A DNA stretch of 64,000 nt from Pezizomycotina sp. ARF18. Its lineage: Eukaryota > Ascomycota. Of this stretch, positions 24,801 to 38,638 are shown piece by piece (the first letter of the stretch is position 1; each line of letters starts with the position of its first letter). The translations under genes were made by a program, and so were the position numbers. The notes beneath the pieces were generated by a model. That model searched no databases and was not told the DNA's origin. It worked only from the letters and a program-made list of their open reading frames with translations. The DNA is taken from assembly GCA_002224055.1 (NCBI GenBank), contig AZLU01000042.1:1-64000 (forward strand), read 5' to 3'.

Positions 24801-26834
24801 AAACATGCATCGTCATTTTATTTTAATTTATTTTTATTTCTATTTTATTTTTTTTTTCTCCAGACGTTCCAAACGTCTCATAGCCGGGGGCGGAGAGAAC
24901 TCCTTTGACACTTGACGAGACTCATGTATATTGTTTCGAACGTCTCTCCCCCTTCTTTGCGGCACTTAAGATATGTTTCCCTGCAAGCCCACTCAAAACC
25001 CCTCTGATTGGGGCAAAGATTAGCGGCTCTTGGCAATAAGAAAAAAGTTGCTCAACGAGAAGGAACTTTTTTTTTTTGGGGCAAGGAATCGCAACCCGTC
25101 GGGGAAAATTAAGACGATATTGTCCGTCAGAAACGTTTCAATTTGACCGTGGCATAGCATCCAGTTCAACCCTTGGGGAGGATAATCTGTGGATATCATG
25201 ATTAAGTTCCAACACTTTGCAACTGAAAAATTTCATTATCTTTGCCATATGGGCTGATCAATTAATACCTGAATTTAAAATAAAACCCCGAGTACCAACC
25301 CTTAAAAAAAAAAAAGAAAAAAGACTGAAATCAAGAGAAAGGGCTATCAATTTGATTAACGGCTGGACGTATTAAATCCATGGTAATCGGAGAGTGATGA
25401 TGAACAAGATGTAGCAATTTCCTTCAATTATGGGAAGCTTCTGTCGCTGTATTGGAGAACTATGATATCTCAGGTCCTCAGGAATGGAATGTATGCCTGC
25501 AGGCTAACCTGAGGCTGTACTCGTTTATTTGATATTATTTTGATCGCAAACTCAGATAAGATGAAAGAAAGGATTAGAACCGGTATAGAGACCACGTTAG
25601 CCCTTAGTTCTTGAGAAAAAGGCATGAAGATATTTTTCTCTTCGCTCACAGCCCTTGATCGACTATCGCATTGCAGGAAGCATTATGCAGCTTCGGCAGC
25701 ATATCTGCGCTCTCCTTTTTCCCTGCCTCTGTACCCCTCATCTTGATGCGCAATAGCTGTTCGAATACCGCCTGAATAGATGAATACCTCATGAACAGGG
25801 AAAGACTTACCAAGTTCGTGCGGACCCGCCGACGCTACGCGCAGCTTTGCCCCCACTACTCAAGGATTCCTCTCTCCCAGTAGCTACTCCTGCCCCTGCT
25901 TCTAGGCGAGCTACCATCAAGTTCTCCGTTGGCGCGATTTGCCTCCTTCCTTCGACTGCTGTTGTATACGCTGCTGCGCATCTCCAAGGAGTAACAGAGT
26001 GCTCCCCTTCCCTCCTCCTCCTCCCATGGATCCACAGCTGGCCAATTGTGTACTTTCCTCTTTCCGGTATCACGAAGCTGGAGAAAGAAGGATCACAAGA
26101 CCCGTACCAGCTGAAAAGAGTTTCCGATATCGTGAATATCATTATTCGTTTTCGAATAATTCCGTGTCGGAATGGCCATGTCCGAATACCGAGGCATGCG
26201 CGATGACGATATAGATAGGAAGGTTTAGGTTTTGTGGATGTGTGTGCGTTTATCTTTTTTGCCGCGGAATGAGAAATCCGGAGAAGTTTATTTCCGTGAA
26301 ATCCGAATATTATTTTTATATTTTTAATTCTTTTAAATTCAATTCCAGGTTTTCGAATTTGGCCAAGAACTGTCACTAGCCGGAATAGCCCAAATAGGAA
26401 GTGGTGACAGGTGTCCGTCCCTCGCTTAAGAACGTCATAAGAATTTTCGGAGTGGCTGATTAAGTGGTCACGTGTGTGGCTTGCCGCGTACAACGGAGAG
26501 AGAGCCGCAAATACAGGAACCCCTAAAACCCTTTTTCTTTTTTTCCTTTTTTTTTTTTTTTTCGTGGCTCTTCCCCCTAAAGTTACTTTTGAACCGAAAA
26601 AAACTCTCAAAATCAAAACATCAATTCATCAAAGATTATCATCGTCGCCATCAACAACAAACTATCCTCTACATCCTCCTAATTACCACCAACTCCTCCG
26701 CATCTCCTAATTACCACCAACCCGTCGCATTATCCCGAGAAGTCGCATTCATAGCCTCTGTTCTCTGTATCGAGTGCCACTGTCAAAGCTCAAGAACTCT
26801 TTTCTGGAAGTAATATCTGCCGTAAATAGCAGAA

Positions 26835-28050
26835 ATGGAAACGATGGTGGAAGGTAAGGCAGCCATTGCAACCCATATGCAGTCCCCTCGCCGCGACCCT
26901 TGCACAGACACCCTCCCCCGTACGAATACCAAGGCCGCACATCAATCATAACATCACCCAGCGCACTGCGCCTTGCTCCTTTTTTTTTTTTTTAACGAAT
27001 TTCGCACGATATTTGGAAAAGAAACTCTATTTATTCTCCGCAAACAACATATGAACTGGAGAAAATGCTGAGACAGTGCTACCTACTGACAATGTTGTTG
27101 TTGTTTCCAACAGTATTCCTACGCGCCGAGAGCTCGTGAAAGAAGCGCACGCGAAAAGACAACGTCGGAAATCTGGGACGCATCCAACAGAATAGCTCGT
27201 ACCACTGGACGTACTGCCCCTTATCGAAGCGCCCCTTGGCATCTCCTGTCGTTTCAGACTCGATAGGACGGCTCTTCAATAAAGACTCCATCCTGGAATG
27301 GCTGTTGGACCCGGAAGCTTTCGGCGACGGCGCAGAGGTTCTCAAAGTAAGCGGCGTTTCAGGGCTCAAGGACGTCGTTGATGTTAAATTCGAGATCGCC
27401 AACGGTTCGGCAGAGAAGAACGGCAGCGCCACCAACAGTTCTTCCAGCAAGAAGGGCACAGACGTGAAGGCAGAAACGTGGATCTGTCCGTGAGCAGGAA
27501 GGAGCTTGGACCTGGAAGCAAAGCCGTCTACCTAGTACCTTGCGGTCATGCCTTTGCTCATGCTACTATATCCGAGATTAAGGAGGACAAGTGCCTAGTC
27601 TGCTCGGAATCCTTCGAGCCTTCCAACGTGATACCTATCAACTCTTCGCAAAAGTCTGACCTCGACCGCCTGAAGGCTAGGATGGAGAAGCTATCTGCCG
27701 AAGGTTTGAGTCATTCGCTGAAGAAAGTCTCCAAGAAGCGAAGGAAGGATAAGGAGAAAGGCATGCAGCGGAGAACGGGACGAAGGATTCAAATGGCGCC
27801 ACCGCTAATAAGGTTGCTGAAACGAACGGCAAGTCTTCGATAGCGCATGCAGCTACGGCAAATATCACATCCAAGGTCCTTGCGGAGCAGGAGAGTTCCA
27901 AGCGGCGCAGGATCGACTCGGATAGCGTCAAAAGCTTATATACGAGCTCAATCGTTTCGAAGGACGCCAACGGAGTTAAGCCATCTGCAAATCGGGAATT
28001 CATGTCGCGGGCTACACGATACCATCAAATGGCAGTAGTAAAAAAAATAG
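26835..28050 (+). CDS. rtf2: Replication termination factor 2 (Rtf2) homologue (frame-broken)
   Basis: Rtf2 is a nuclear protein with RING-like C2HC2 zinc folds. In fission yeast it acts at programmed fork-stall sites, and it is also linked to splicing. Exon 1 (26835-26853) encodes the invariant MGNDGG start once one G is allowed for, and an intron (26854-27113) joins it to SIPTRRELVKEA. Then come SSYHWTYCPLSKRPL, SPVVSDSIGRLFNKDSILEW (27241-27300), a spacer, WICP + VSRKELGPGSKAVYL (27477-27532) and PCGHAFAHAT ... KCLVCSESF. The tail is Lys/Arg-rich, with KKRRKDKEKG and EQESSKRRRIDSD, and ends EFMSRGYTIP, which matches the conserved C-terminal FMTRGY. The stop is probably TAG at 28048-28050. 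Frame changes near 26837, 27490, 27760 and 28015 are each one missing base; the one near 27145 could be two. Length (about 330 residues) and domain order are normal. Confidence 0.9.
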
Positions 28051-31000
28051 CCCGAGGGGAGGAAATATTTCGCAAAGATGATCCCCTTTTCTAACCGAAT
28101 AGTTACATATTATTTGTTTCCGCAATATCAATACTCGCTTCCGTATTTTGGTTACTCGGTTCAGCGCGCGGGCCATTCCGGAGGTTCGTTTATGTAGCCC
28201 CCTCCAACCCCCTTTTGCGCCTTTGTTCTTTTTGTTTCCATACGAAGGATTTATCGTTTTGGCGTTTTTAAAGTTTACCGTTCCTACTCCCTCAGAGTAT
28301 GTAATGTAATGCGACGAATTTCTGGTGTTCTCATCACGACCGGTCGATTTGGAATTTATAAATTTTGTTTCTGCATAAGCTTATTACAATTTCTCTTTCT
28401 CTGTTAGATGTAATTCTCATTCATCAATTGCAAGCTGCCAGTTCGCAATTTCTCAGGTTTTCTGCTATTTTCGACTGGGTTACAAGAAATAGGTGTGGCT
28501 AGTGCGCTTAAGCTGAGCGCTAATCACAACCAAAAAATTGTACTCTATCTCAGTATTCTCATATTGACATTAACATCATATCATCACCACGACGTACAGG
28601 CTAGTGGCATTCTAAATTTTTTGAGCCCATCGTTATCGCATTCTCTCATTCGCCCGTCATAGTTAAAGTTCTTGGTTCGTTGTTTTACCCTACACGCCAG
28701 GGCGCCGAATGGCGCTCACAAGCGAGGGTATTTTCCTCCCGCAGGTCAAAATGTCTCGTTTCACAGGCCGTCTCCACGCATTTTCCCTCGATTATGGAGT
28801 CAAAATGGAGAAAGTCACTACCAGCGTTTAAGACATTGTCTGGAAGTCAAACACACCATCTCTTTTTTTTTTCTCTTCTTTTCTCTTAAGAAAACATTAG
28901 GGTAAGGAAGGGAGGGTCATGAACGTGCCCCCCGTTGCCAACTGTACTGATGCGTTCCTGGACCCACTGCAAGTGCCTATTCGCACATGCAGGTACACAA
29001 TACGTTATGTGAGAGTTGAGCCTAGCCTATGGCGTTCGTGCTCGTCAGGTCTTATGGGTAGTTCTACTATTCTCGCATCGCGAATGCGTTGATCTCAATT
29101 ACTTCAGGTTGCTATCTTGGCCACATATTCACTGTACGTGTCTTCTCCACAAGAACCGCTATACTTCAACCTCCTAAATTTACCTTGTTTGCTCAGCAGC
29201 TCTCGAAATCACGAAATAATTTCGTTTAGTGCGCGTTTTCAGAGACGGGGGCACTCTAATCATTCATTTGTTTATTGGTTTTCTTAAGCTATCCATCAGC
29301 TGCGACTTCCCCTGCAAGCCACAATAACCCTATATTGGAGGAATTAATTATTGCAAACAGGCCTCTTTACCCACCACCCTTGAGGGAAGGAAATTCTCCT
29401 TCGTATTTTCTCCAGGGTATCTATCCATCTTTCGATCGACTACCTGAATTTACTCTAGAAGCAGGGGAAAAAAAAGTGACTTCTCTCCAATACTCTTTTA
29501 CTATGCAAAACGGAGGTATTCCTATTTTGTTCAATATTTGGTGGAGTTACAACGCACAACTGCCGAGCGACTGGACCAGTAATAATCTTCTATAGCCTGA
29601 ATAACACCGCTTTGTTTCATGTATACACTTACACACTGACACTCGTCAAAGAAAATCAGGTTGGTGCCTGGGCGTAATTTTTTCTTCGCTTTTTTAAACC
29701 TGCTGACACTAGACTACATTCGTACCTCCCAGCGCCGGTATACTTTTGTTTACCACACAACCAAACTTTTTGAACTGGGAAAATTTATTTCTGAAACGCT
29801 GGTGCCCACATCTACATGTATATCCCACCCCCTGAGAGCCCTACAAAAAGGTACGGGTGGCGAGAGCAAAAAAATAAAAAAATAAAAAAAATAAACAAAT
29901 AAATAAATAAATTCTACATATATACACATAAATCATATACTTACTTGATTTAAAGTATAGAGCTAATTAGGGAGACCTAAGTAGAAGGAACTCGAAGGGA
30001 AAAACCTTTGAAGCCTGTAACCCTCTAGCCCACCCCGTTTTCTTTTTTTTTTCTTGGTCGTACGTTTCATGATAGTAAACGGGAGCACAGTATTCTTTTT
30101 TCTATAGTGGCACTCCTCCGGATTCTCCACCCGCTATTACGCCTCACGCTCGCTCGCTGGCCCGCTATTCGAATCCATCGACATTATACGATAGTCCTTC
30201 CAATGTATATCGTCAATAAGAAACCACACTAACGCAAAAAAAATATCAATAGAGAAGAAAAAGTTATCCACAAGGCGAAAGTTTCATGAATCGAGAGCCA
30301 GCCGGACCGCCCAGATTTCGTACTGATTTTGCAAAAGTCTTGCCAATGAATTATTTACCCATCCAGCTTAGCTCCAGCCTGCATAAATGTCTTAGAGCTT
30401 GAAATTTTTCTGGTTCCTGAAAATCTTTTTCGCTAACGGATAATCAGAGCAGCCGAGCGAAGAGTCAAAAAGAAGAAGCCCTACATTCAGGAACCGAAGA
30501 AAAGAAAAAAAGAAAAAATTATTGAATCATGCAAGTAAGCCAACAAAAATACGTGCAACGCTAGGCTAATGTCTCCACCCTCCGTTTACCAGTTTACATT
30601 ACCGTAACGTAACTGTCAAATAATAAACTTATTTAAAATAATAATAAAGGGCCGTAAAATATCCCGTTTCATGAAATAAGCCTCCTTTACTAAGCATACT
30701 TCGTATCCGGTCGAGACTTCGTCGCCCGAGGTATACACAGCTCAATAAGAAAATATATGATTGTACTCGTTTCTCCTTTGTCTATAGCTAGCTAAATCTT
30801 GATTTCCACAATCGTAGATACAATCTTCTTGCTTTCTTTACTCTATCTTCTACATCGTTGATCTACTACGCCTCTTGATCCTCTGCAATCCTTCGGCGTT
30901 ATTTGAATATAATTGGTATAAGCCCTGCTGCTAATTACTCCTTTAAGCTCTTTGATCTTATAATTCGTTTCTGGTACTAGAAGTTTACTGATTCATTTGA

Positions 31001-33354
31001 GCTCGGTATATTCCGGATGGCAAAAAAAGTTTTTTTTTTTTTTTTTTGCGCAATAAACGTTCGCCCGCAAAAACCCAGTTAGCCGAATTAGCAGCAAATA
31101 TTATCAGACCATTGTAAATATCTCTCAAGCCTTCGCAATACTCGCTATAATGATATTGTAAGGCGCAATAGCAGGGCGACGAAAGAAAGAATTTTCTAAA
31201 GAAAGTTCTTTACACGTTTTCGCCAAACTCCTTTCAGGCAAAAAAATATGTTCAAATGTAGTAAGAATATTTCCTATTTTTCCCCCTTTATTCTTTGTTG
31301 CACTAATGCTAATGCAGGGCAGAGCGTAGTGCAGCGGGCGCCGAGTAAGCGAATATATCTTTGAGCGAGAAACGTGAGGTACGCAGAAATAAATGGCTGC
31401 CTGGGAAAAAGCGGCGCTGAGCCTCGTGTATTACTAAAAAAAATTCCACAATTCGCAAAGTGAAAGCCAAGAAAAAAAAAAAAAAAAAAAAAGGTATCAA
31501 TGTAATCATAACACGATTAAAAGTATGGATCACGAGGCGCGATACGCCCAAATGGATCAGAATACAGGGAGAGACGTTGACTCTCGTCTCGCAACGTCAA
31601 AAACATAGCTCTTTAGGCAATTCTAAGAGTTGAGATATCTCAATCGTGAAAAAGCCCCGAAGAGGTAATAATAACATTGTATCGTACCGACGCGATAGCT
31701 GAATTCGGAAATTTAATTACTACAAGGGAGCATAAATGTACAATTCGCCGTTTTTCCAGCCTAAGTCCAGGATCGTGAACCCCAGTTCAATAGAGGTTGG
31801 GTGAGTATCTAGTGAGGTGGATTCCTCAGTGGATCCAACTTCAAGATCTACAGTAACCTTACGTAGGTAACGAATGAAAACATGCATTTTCGGCTGGGGT
31901 TGTTCGGGAAGCCGCCAGCGAACTCGGAGGAACTGTCGGTGAAAAAAAAAAAAGAAGACAGGAGAGGTCAATGTAACACCCATTCAGCGCTGAGGATTTG
32001 ATTGCAAGGAAAATTATATCAGGGGACCCGAAAAAGCTGGTACAAGCGGGCGCAGGAACAACGAAAAGAAGGAAGGAAGATTATCGTGCCTCGCATGCTG
32101 AACTTGAGCCGAAACTTAATAAGAGTTGAGAAAAAAAAATTACAAGCGTTGAGAAAGGTTAAAAATCCACCTAGCGACATCCTGAGGAGCCCGTCCGCGG
32201 AAGAAAAGCGAGTGATCCGTTGCATGAGACATTGCATCGTTGTGTAGGGATAAGCGGTGGTATATCGATAAGGGGGGGAAAAAGTATATGACAAAGTGTC
32301 GTTTTGCACACCACGGAAAAAAAAAAATGTAAAACACCGTGGTAGAGTTATCGTGAACTTGCAGATGCGACCAGGATTTGTCGCAGGGAAAATCCCTACG
32401 GCATCCATCTTTGCTATGCTACCATTCTACCACTATTTCTTTTGCATCTAGTAAAAAAAAGACAAGAGAGTCTTAGAGCATTACTCTCTTTCGCAAATCT
32501 GATCTCGGTTTCAATTGAAATCTCAGACAGTAGACAAATCGTACATGATCAAATGCTGGCGATGCAGTGTTTCGGCGGAAGGGAAGTTAAGCGAAAAATC
32601 TTAAAGCGAGCAAAGAGGCTTAGTGGTTAACCAGATAAACTATCGACGTTTCAGAGGGGCCCAAAGGAAGAAGATGAGACAGAATTCCCAGGGATAAACT
32701 TTTTCTTGCAGATGTTTGCAGAAATCCTATTGGAAAAAAGAATATAGGCGGGAAAAAATACTTCGAAATAAAAAAGGAATTATTACTAGAAAATAGATGC
32801 AAGTACGATGGAAAGTCCGTTTTAGGAAATATACTTAAGTATAGGCAAATAGCAGGCTGAGAAAAAGAATACTACGTACGTAAATGATGCTGGTGGATAA
32901 TGGTGTGTAACAGCACTACACTGGCTATAAGCCCGTGACCAGGGCCCCAGCGTGGTTGGTTTCTGCACTGTCTGAAGGGACGAAATTAGAATGCGCTGCG
33001 TCCCTGGCGCGCCCATTTGGACGACAAGGGAGTGGAGACGAATTTCCTACAGTCACTGTAAGAAAAAAAGCCGGCGCAAAGTAGAAAATTTCTGTAAAGA
33101 GAAAGGTTTTTGCCAGTAACACTACTGCTGCACTCTCGCGAGAAAACAGGTTTTTGGAGGCGTTTTGAATGCCCTGCATTTCGCAATTCGGACGAATAGT
33201 ATCCATGGAAATAAGGGATAGAATGGTAGAATACTCCACCTTCATACATGATTGCTCGCAGATGAAAGCAGTGGTAAACCAGCCTTTCGAAAATAGCTGC
33301 CGGTAAATTGCGCTAGCGGATCGTGACCGCACCCGCGCCAATGAAAACATGACA

Positions 33355-33374
33355 CCAAGCTTTTAGAAGCTTGG
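33355..33374. repeat. 8-bp perfect hairpin
   Basis: CCAAGCTT, loop TTAG, AAGCTTGG. It is isolated in non-coding DNA and of unknown significance. Confidence 0.5.
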
Positions 33375-36300
33375 GAAATCACAGGTTAAAATAAAAAAGA
33401 GGGCACTCATGTTTACGCGTGCGAGGTGAGGGGGACGTGTGCCAAAATTTGCTAGCGGAGTTATGTGGTGGTCTGCAAGAAGAATTGCTGCTGCCTTCGC
33501 CAGGGTTGGTTTACCATATACGGAATTATCTGGCGGATAACCGTGATTTCTTTTTTGCACTGGGGACAAAGTAGTTTTTTTTTTTTTTTTTTCAGCAGCT
33601 TTCCCCCCAGCGGGAGAAAATTTTTCACCGCACCTGTCTGCCTATACAAATTCTACTAGCTCAAGGATTGCTAGCATATCCCTAATGACTTTAATTTACC
33701 AAAGATCTCTTGCGGAAAGGCCTCTCTCTTCCGGAATTACAGATTAACGATCGCTTTCCCTGAAGCCACCATTTTGTTTCTCCGCAAGCCGCCAGATTAT
33801 GAAAAAATAAAAGAAAAGGTGGGCCTTTGAATAGATTAAAAGAAGCTAAGGATCAATCCTTATTGTCGCTATCTATATCAATCTGACGGGGACTATCATA
33901 TCTCCTCGGTTTAAGCGTCTTGAAGGAAATGTGATAAAAATAAAACATAGTTCCGCAGTAAAAAAGTCTTGTTGGATACTGTGGCACCGCAAGGATTTAC
34001 ATTTTTCCTTTGCTACTTTTCCTGCCTACATGTAAGGATGTGTCCGGTTTACCGGGTAGCGAGAAAGCCATCGGTATATACGCTGACAGACTGCACTTCT
34101 TTTACTCTATTCACCTTTAAAAAAAAATCCCAACATTGGACGCACCTCAGCTGAACGCCGACCAGCAATGCATAATCGCTCTGAACTTTTTGACAAGTCA
34201 GGCCAGATGGAAATGTTATTTTGACTAGTGAATTATTGGAATAAAAAAAACTTTTCATGTGCCTTGATACTGAATAAACGAAAAATATCCTACCAAGCTG
34301 CGAATGATCGAGAGTGAAACAAATATCGCTGCTGGCGCTGGTGTACGATGGGACCCACCTTTTTTCACCTCCTTATTCAATCTTTTGGTAAAGAAGAACG
34401 GAAGCTGAGCAAGCGCCTCAAGATTGATTGATGCAGGAACAAAAATAAAAAGCCAAAAGATCAAGATCTTAGAGTTCCACAAGTTTCGATTATCGGAGAG
34501 CTAGTAAAAGTGGATCTCGCGATCGTATTCAGGAAAGAATTCGAGAGGTGCCTTAATTTTGTTGCGCTCGTTTGGGGTTTTTGAAAGCTCGATTATTTTT
34601 TTGTGATGGTTTTTCGCAGACGCCTCCGATAGCCCCCTCGTGATACCTTCTCAATCCTTAACATCCGTACGCCGGCACTCTTTAAACTATAAACGCCAAA
34701 GGTTTAATAAATAGAGAAATTATAGTTATCGTTATCTTTAGCCCTATAGAAAGAGGCAATTCCAGTGTGGGACCATTCAGTAGCTATAGGCACCCAACAT
34801 TTGTTTGTGTCAATACGAGCTCGAAAGCCACACTAAATAATACCCAAAGAAAAACTAATACTAGCGCAAGGATATACAGCTAAAACATATGATTGCTCAG
34901 ATCACCGTTAGAGGTTTTTCTCGCGCTTATCTCTAAAACCGAGATCGAGAGGAAAATGCGAATATACGCCAGAGAACACGCAACGCACGGGAAAACGACG
35001 AACCGATTCTTCACTGGAACAAAAGTGGATCCAAAATATCCAAAACATTAACGAATAAATTTATACAAGAAAAAAAATTTCAACGCTTCGAAAAAAAAAA
35101 TATCTCAAACCCGGCACTGACACAGCTGAAACAACCACCGTACGAGGTTTTGTATAGCTCAAAAGATTTTAAACTGATCCGATGGGTTTTTTCTTGTCTT
35201 TCTGCGATTGTGGATACGTGATTTTTTAATAAATGCTATCCGTCGAATTAATCGCAATATAACATTGCGCCTTTGGCTAATAGCTAGGGCACTGCTCGCT
35301 CCATTTTTCCTCCAGGGCCCCCAGTGCAATAATGGATCTAAGATATCTAAGACATGTCTATCGTTTTTTTATCCGTTGGCCCGTGTTATGCGGTCATCAG
35401 TATATTGTTTAATTAATCTGTGAACAACTTAAAATTTTAACAGCTCGACGGGATCGGTTTTTCATTTCAGCCTCAACAAGTGTCTTGAGTAAGGATCTCT
35501 TCCACTTTTGACTGTCCGAGGATATGGATCGAAGTGCAAAGTGCAAAAAAAACAGCTGGGATAGAAAGATACCTGGTTAAATTCGTGATGAATTTTTTTC
35601 CCTTTACACTGCCAACACAACTGAAGTATCAATACATGTCAGAGAAATGAAAATTTGCAGATGCATGCTGAGTTAGTAATGACTATCGCTGTTTGAATGG
35701 TGTGAACCTCTCCTTGGTGATACTTGGATTATTCGATGTATTGGAGGAGGTTCATACGCCCTGCCCGCAGACATCATAAATAACAAAACACCCTGGCACT
35801 ATGCAAAGCAGATCTTTTTTTTTTTTCAATTTTGTTCTTATTTTCCTTCTATCCTTTCCACGGAGAACGCAATCGATCCTGCCAGGAAATGATCGGCGAG
35901 ATTGAGCGGCAGTCGATCTCTCTCAGCAAAGGGCCTGTTCAGAAGGAAATATTAGGATCAAGATGATTGGGTCGTTTATCTGAGCTTCCTGATTTGATAG
36001 GAAGGGAGAATAACTCCTTTTTTTTTTGTAGATAAACCCAGCTCTTCCTACGTCAAGCCCAAGCGGTTTCTAATTGGACGAGAAATTTCAAATCGGACGG
36101 CAAACTCGGTAAGTCCTTCGAACATTTCTTTTCTTTTCTGGAAGATATCTCCCGATTAGGTTAACTAAGCGAGGCGCTTTCCCCACACACACCTCGGATA
36201 GCCCGATTTAGGTTTAGCTCATTTGAAATATCTTGGGCAAGCACTAGCCACGAGAAAAGCGTGGCACGTGCGTTGCATGGGCGTGGCGCTTTTCACTGCC

Positions 36301-38614
36301 ACAATACGTATCTCGTGGTATAAACGAAAAAAGAAAGCTATGACGAAGAATACCAGCTATAGTTCCACCCCCCCACGCTCTTTTTCCTGGTTGGTCACGG
36401 GGATACTGACTTGGGTTTGACCCGGAAAAGGCCGCAGAGAGTTATATAATAGTGAGTAAGTGAATATACACGTAATGGATAAACGGATGAATGGCTGGTA
36501 AGCTGTCCGGTGCCACGTTGTGGCACAGTTACAAGACCGAAATCCCTCCATAGCTATACCCAGCGGATTTTGTTTTCTGCCGATACTTAGGCCATATCGG
36601 GCAATCCCAAGCGTATCCTATTTGGTATCTTTAGAAAATTTTTCTTTTACCCTGAATAGCGACGAGCTATAGGTTAGATTTCCGCGAAATGCGTGTCAAG
36701 TTCTTGTGTGCATGTGGCGCCCCTCTGCAGCTCCCCACCATGCGACATCCTTAAATCTATATTTGGGGTTTTTGTTTCCCAGTTGGTAGCATGTTTCCTG
36801 GAGAAACAAATATTTAGATTGTTGTTTATTCGTCGTTTAGGTTCCAAAAACTAGGTAGCGAACTCCTATGAGCACTATTATAAGTATCCACGAACAAATG
36901 CGATAAATATATGAGAGGATACTAATCACTGATTCAGTTTTTACTTTTCGTTTATCTTCAGTTTTTTTTGTTTCCCCTTGTATTGTTTATCTTTAGTGAC
37001 GTCGGCCGCTCCGATGGAAAATCGTGATAACTGTTTATTAATCCCTACAACGCATGGTTTCTCGGCGTTAATCATGATCCCTCGATATCTTGCATATAGG
37101 TAGACCATCAAGACCATGTAGTAACCTAACTATCTCGTAGGGTCTCTTAGATTGCCTGTACCCAAGCACTTGGTTAGGGTTACTCCATAGGGACCCAGGA
37201 CCCTGCTTTTTCTCTTCTAAGTGCCGTGAGCTACTCGATTGATCGTCGGTGTCGCCGACGCAGGACCATTGATTGACAGCCGCTAATTATTGCTCGTAAG
37301 GCGAGGACCAAGGGGGTATATTTCATTTCTGAACGAGCTAGAGTCGTTGATAGTCACATTGTCCCTCATCGTGAGGGTTTGTAATATCATAGTGTCGATG
37401 GCGTACAATTTTCTGCAACACCGTGGCGATCGACACAGTATTACTGTGTGCCTGGGTTCAAAGATAACGGAAAAAAATAATCCGATCGTTATCGATGGCT
37501 TCGACGGATTAGGAAATGTACTTTGGAGTGTCTTACACCCTTCTCCTCTCGTTACCAGACTTATTAAAGAAAAGACAAATTAAGTAAACGTTACCTACCC
37601 TAAAATCAGGGCAATGCCACTCGTTCCTTTCCGCTTTTCCCCTGAAAAGGTGAATAAGCGGAGGTGACCTCCCGCTCGGTTAAGAAGGAAGTGGAAAAGA
37701 ATAAACTTTGCTTGCTGATACCCTAAGTTGAAAATCTGACTGGCAGACGTTAATACGGTTGATTGGCTGCAAAATTCGCCTTGAATATCTAACATTTCCG
37801 CTTAGCGGATTTTCTTCGGAAAGGAAAATTTTATTCCTTGATTTCTGCAACGAAATACCCTGTAAAGTAACTGCACGCTCCTATTTGACAGCAAAAGATC
37901 TCGAGATTCCTCTGCTAGTTACTTATCGCAAATTGCCGCTTACATTTTGATGTTTAACAACGGAATTGAACGTTTGAAGGTGGAGAAACAAAGAGTATAA
38001 TATGCACTGACCACTTAATAGTAAGCATTCCGCTATTCGCTAATATCTAAGCGTGCTTCCTGCTTATTTTCGTGTCCTTGAAGGGCTGGCGGTATGAACT
38101 TATACCGTGGCTCATGCACGCATTTCCGCTTAAGAGACATCGAGGTGGCAAGCGAACTGTTGGGGCTTCTCCGACTGTCAATCACCAGCTGAAATGCAAT
38201 ACACCCGGCTAAAACTTGCTCCACCAATGCTTATAATGTTTCGTTTCTTGCCTGATGTGCAGGAAAAAAAAAATTTTTTTTCTTAATTCAAGACATGAAG
38301 AAAAAAAAAAAGTTTTTTGTTTATTTTCTTTCCTATTATTGTTTAGCTTCACTAATCTTTGCAGATCCTTCTTTTTCTCATTGTCGTCATGCGATCGTGA
38401 TATCGCTAGTGGTATTATGGATGGTGATGGCATCGTGAATCAATGGCACCTTGACATCGTCGAAATGCTTCCGATTTGGTACATGGTCACTATCTCGTCC
38501 GACGCCTTCGCTTGAGGTCACGACAAGGGTGAACCTGGACCCCAACCGCCACACGTACCTGACGCTAACCATACTTTACCCCAGAGGTGTGGAGGGAATG
38601 AGGGCTAAGCCACT

Positions 38615-38638
38615 GCTTGCGTCGATGTCGACGCAAGC
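38615..38638. repeat. 24-base near-perfect palindrome
   Basis: GCTTGCGTCGA and TCGACGCAAGC are perfect 11-bp inverted arms separated only by TG. The arms are GC-rich, unlike most of the surroundings. They lie in a block of near-coding composition. This could be a dimeric transcription-factor site. Confidence 0.75.

Larger units (their letters stand above)
20884..26834. other. 6 kb intergenic, low-complexity DNA and probable Rtf2 leader
   Basis: No recognisable gene. 21.2-24.9 kb holds long A and T runs and TTTTA/AAAAT repeats. 25.8-26.2 kb has ordinary base composition and open frames on both strands (up to 269 codons on the minus strand), but neither translation resembles a known family. 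From about 26600 to 26834 the plus strand is CAA/CAT/CCT-rich (CATCAACAACAAACTATCC), typical of a fungal 5' leader, and leads into the Rtf2 start codon. Confidence 0.5.

Noticed and set aside
25807-26616. 269-codon open frame on the minus strand, with a 119-codon frame on the plus strand
   Set aside because: It is among the longest uninterrupted frames here, but neither translation resembles a protein family, the reading runs through poly-Lys encoded by a poly-T tract, and it overlaps the probable Rtf2 upstream region.
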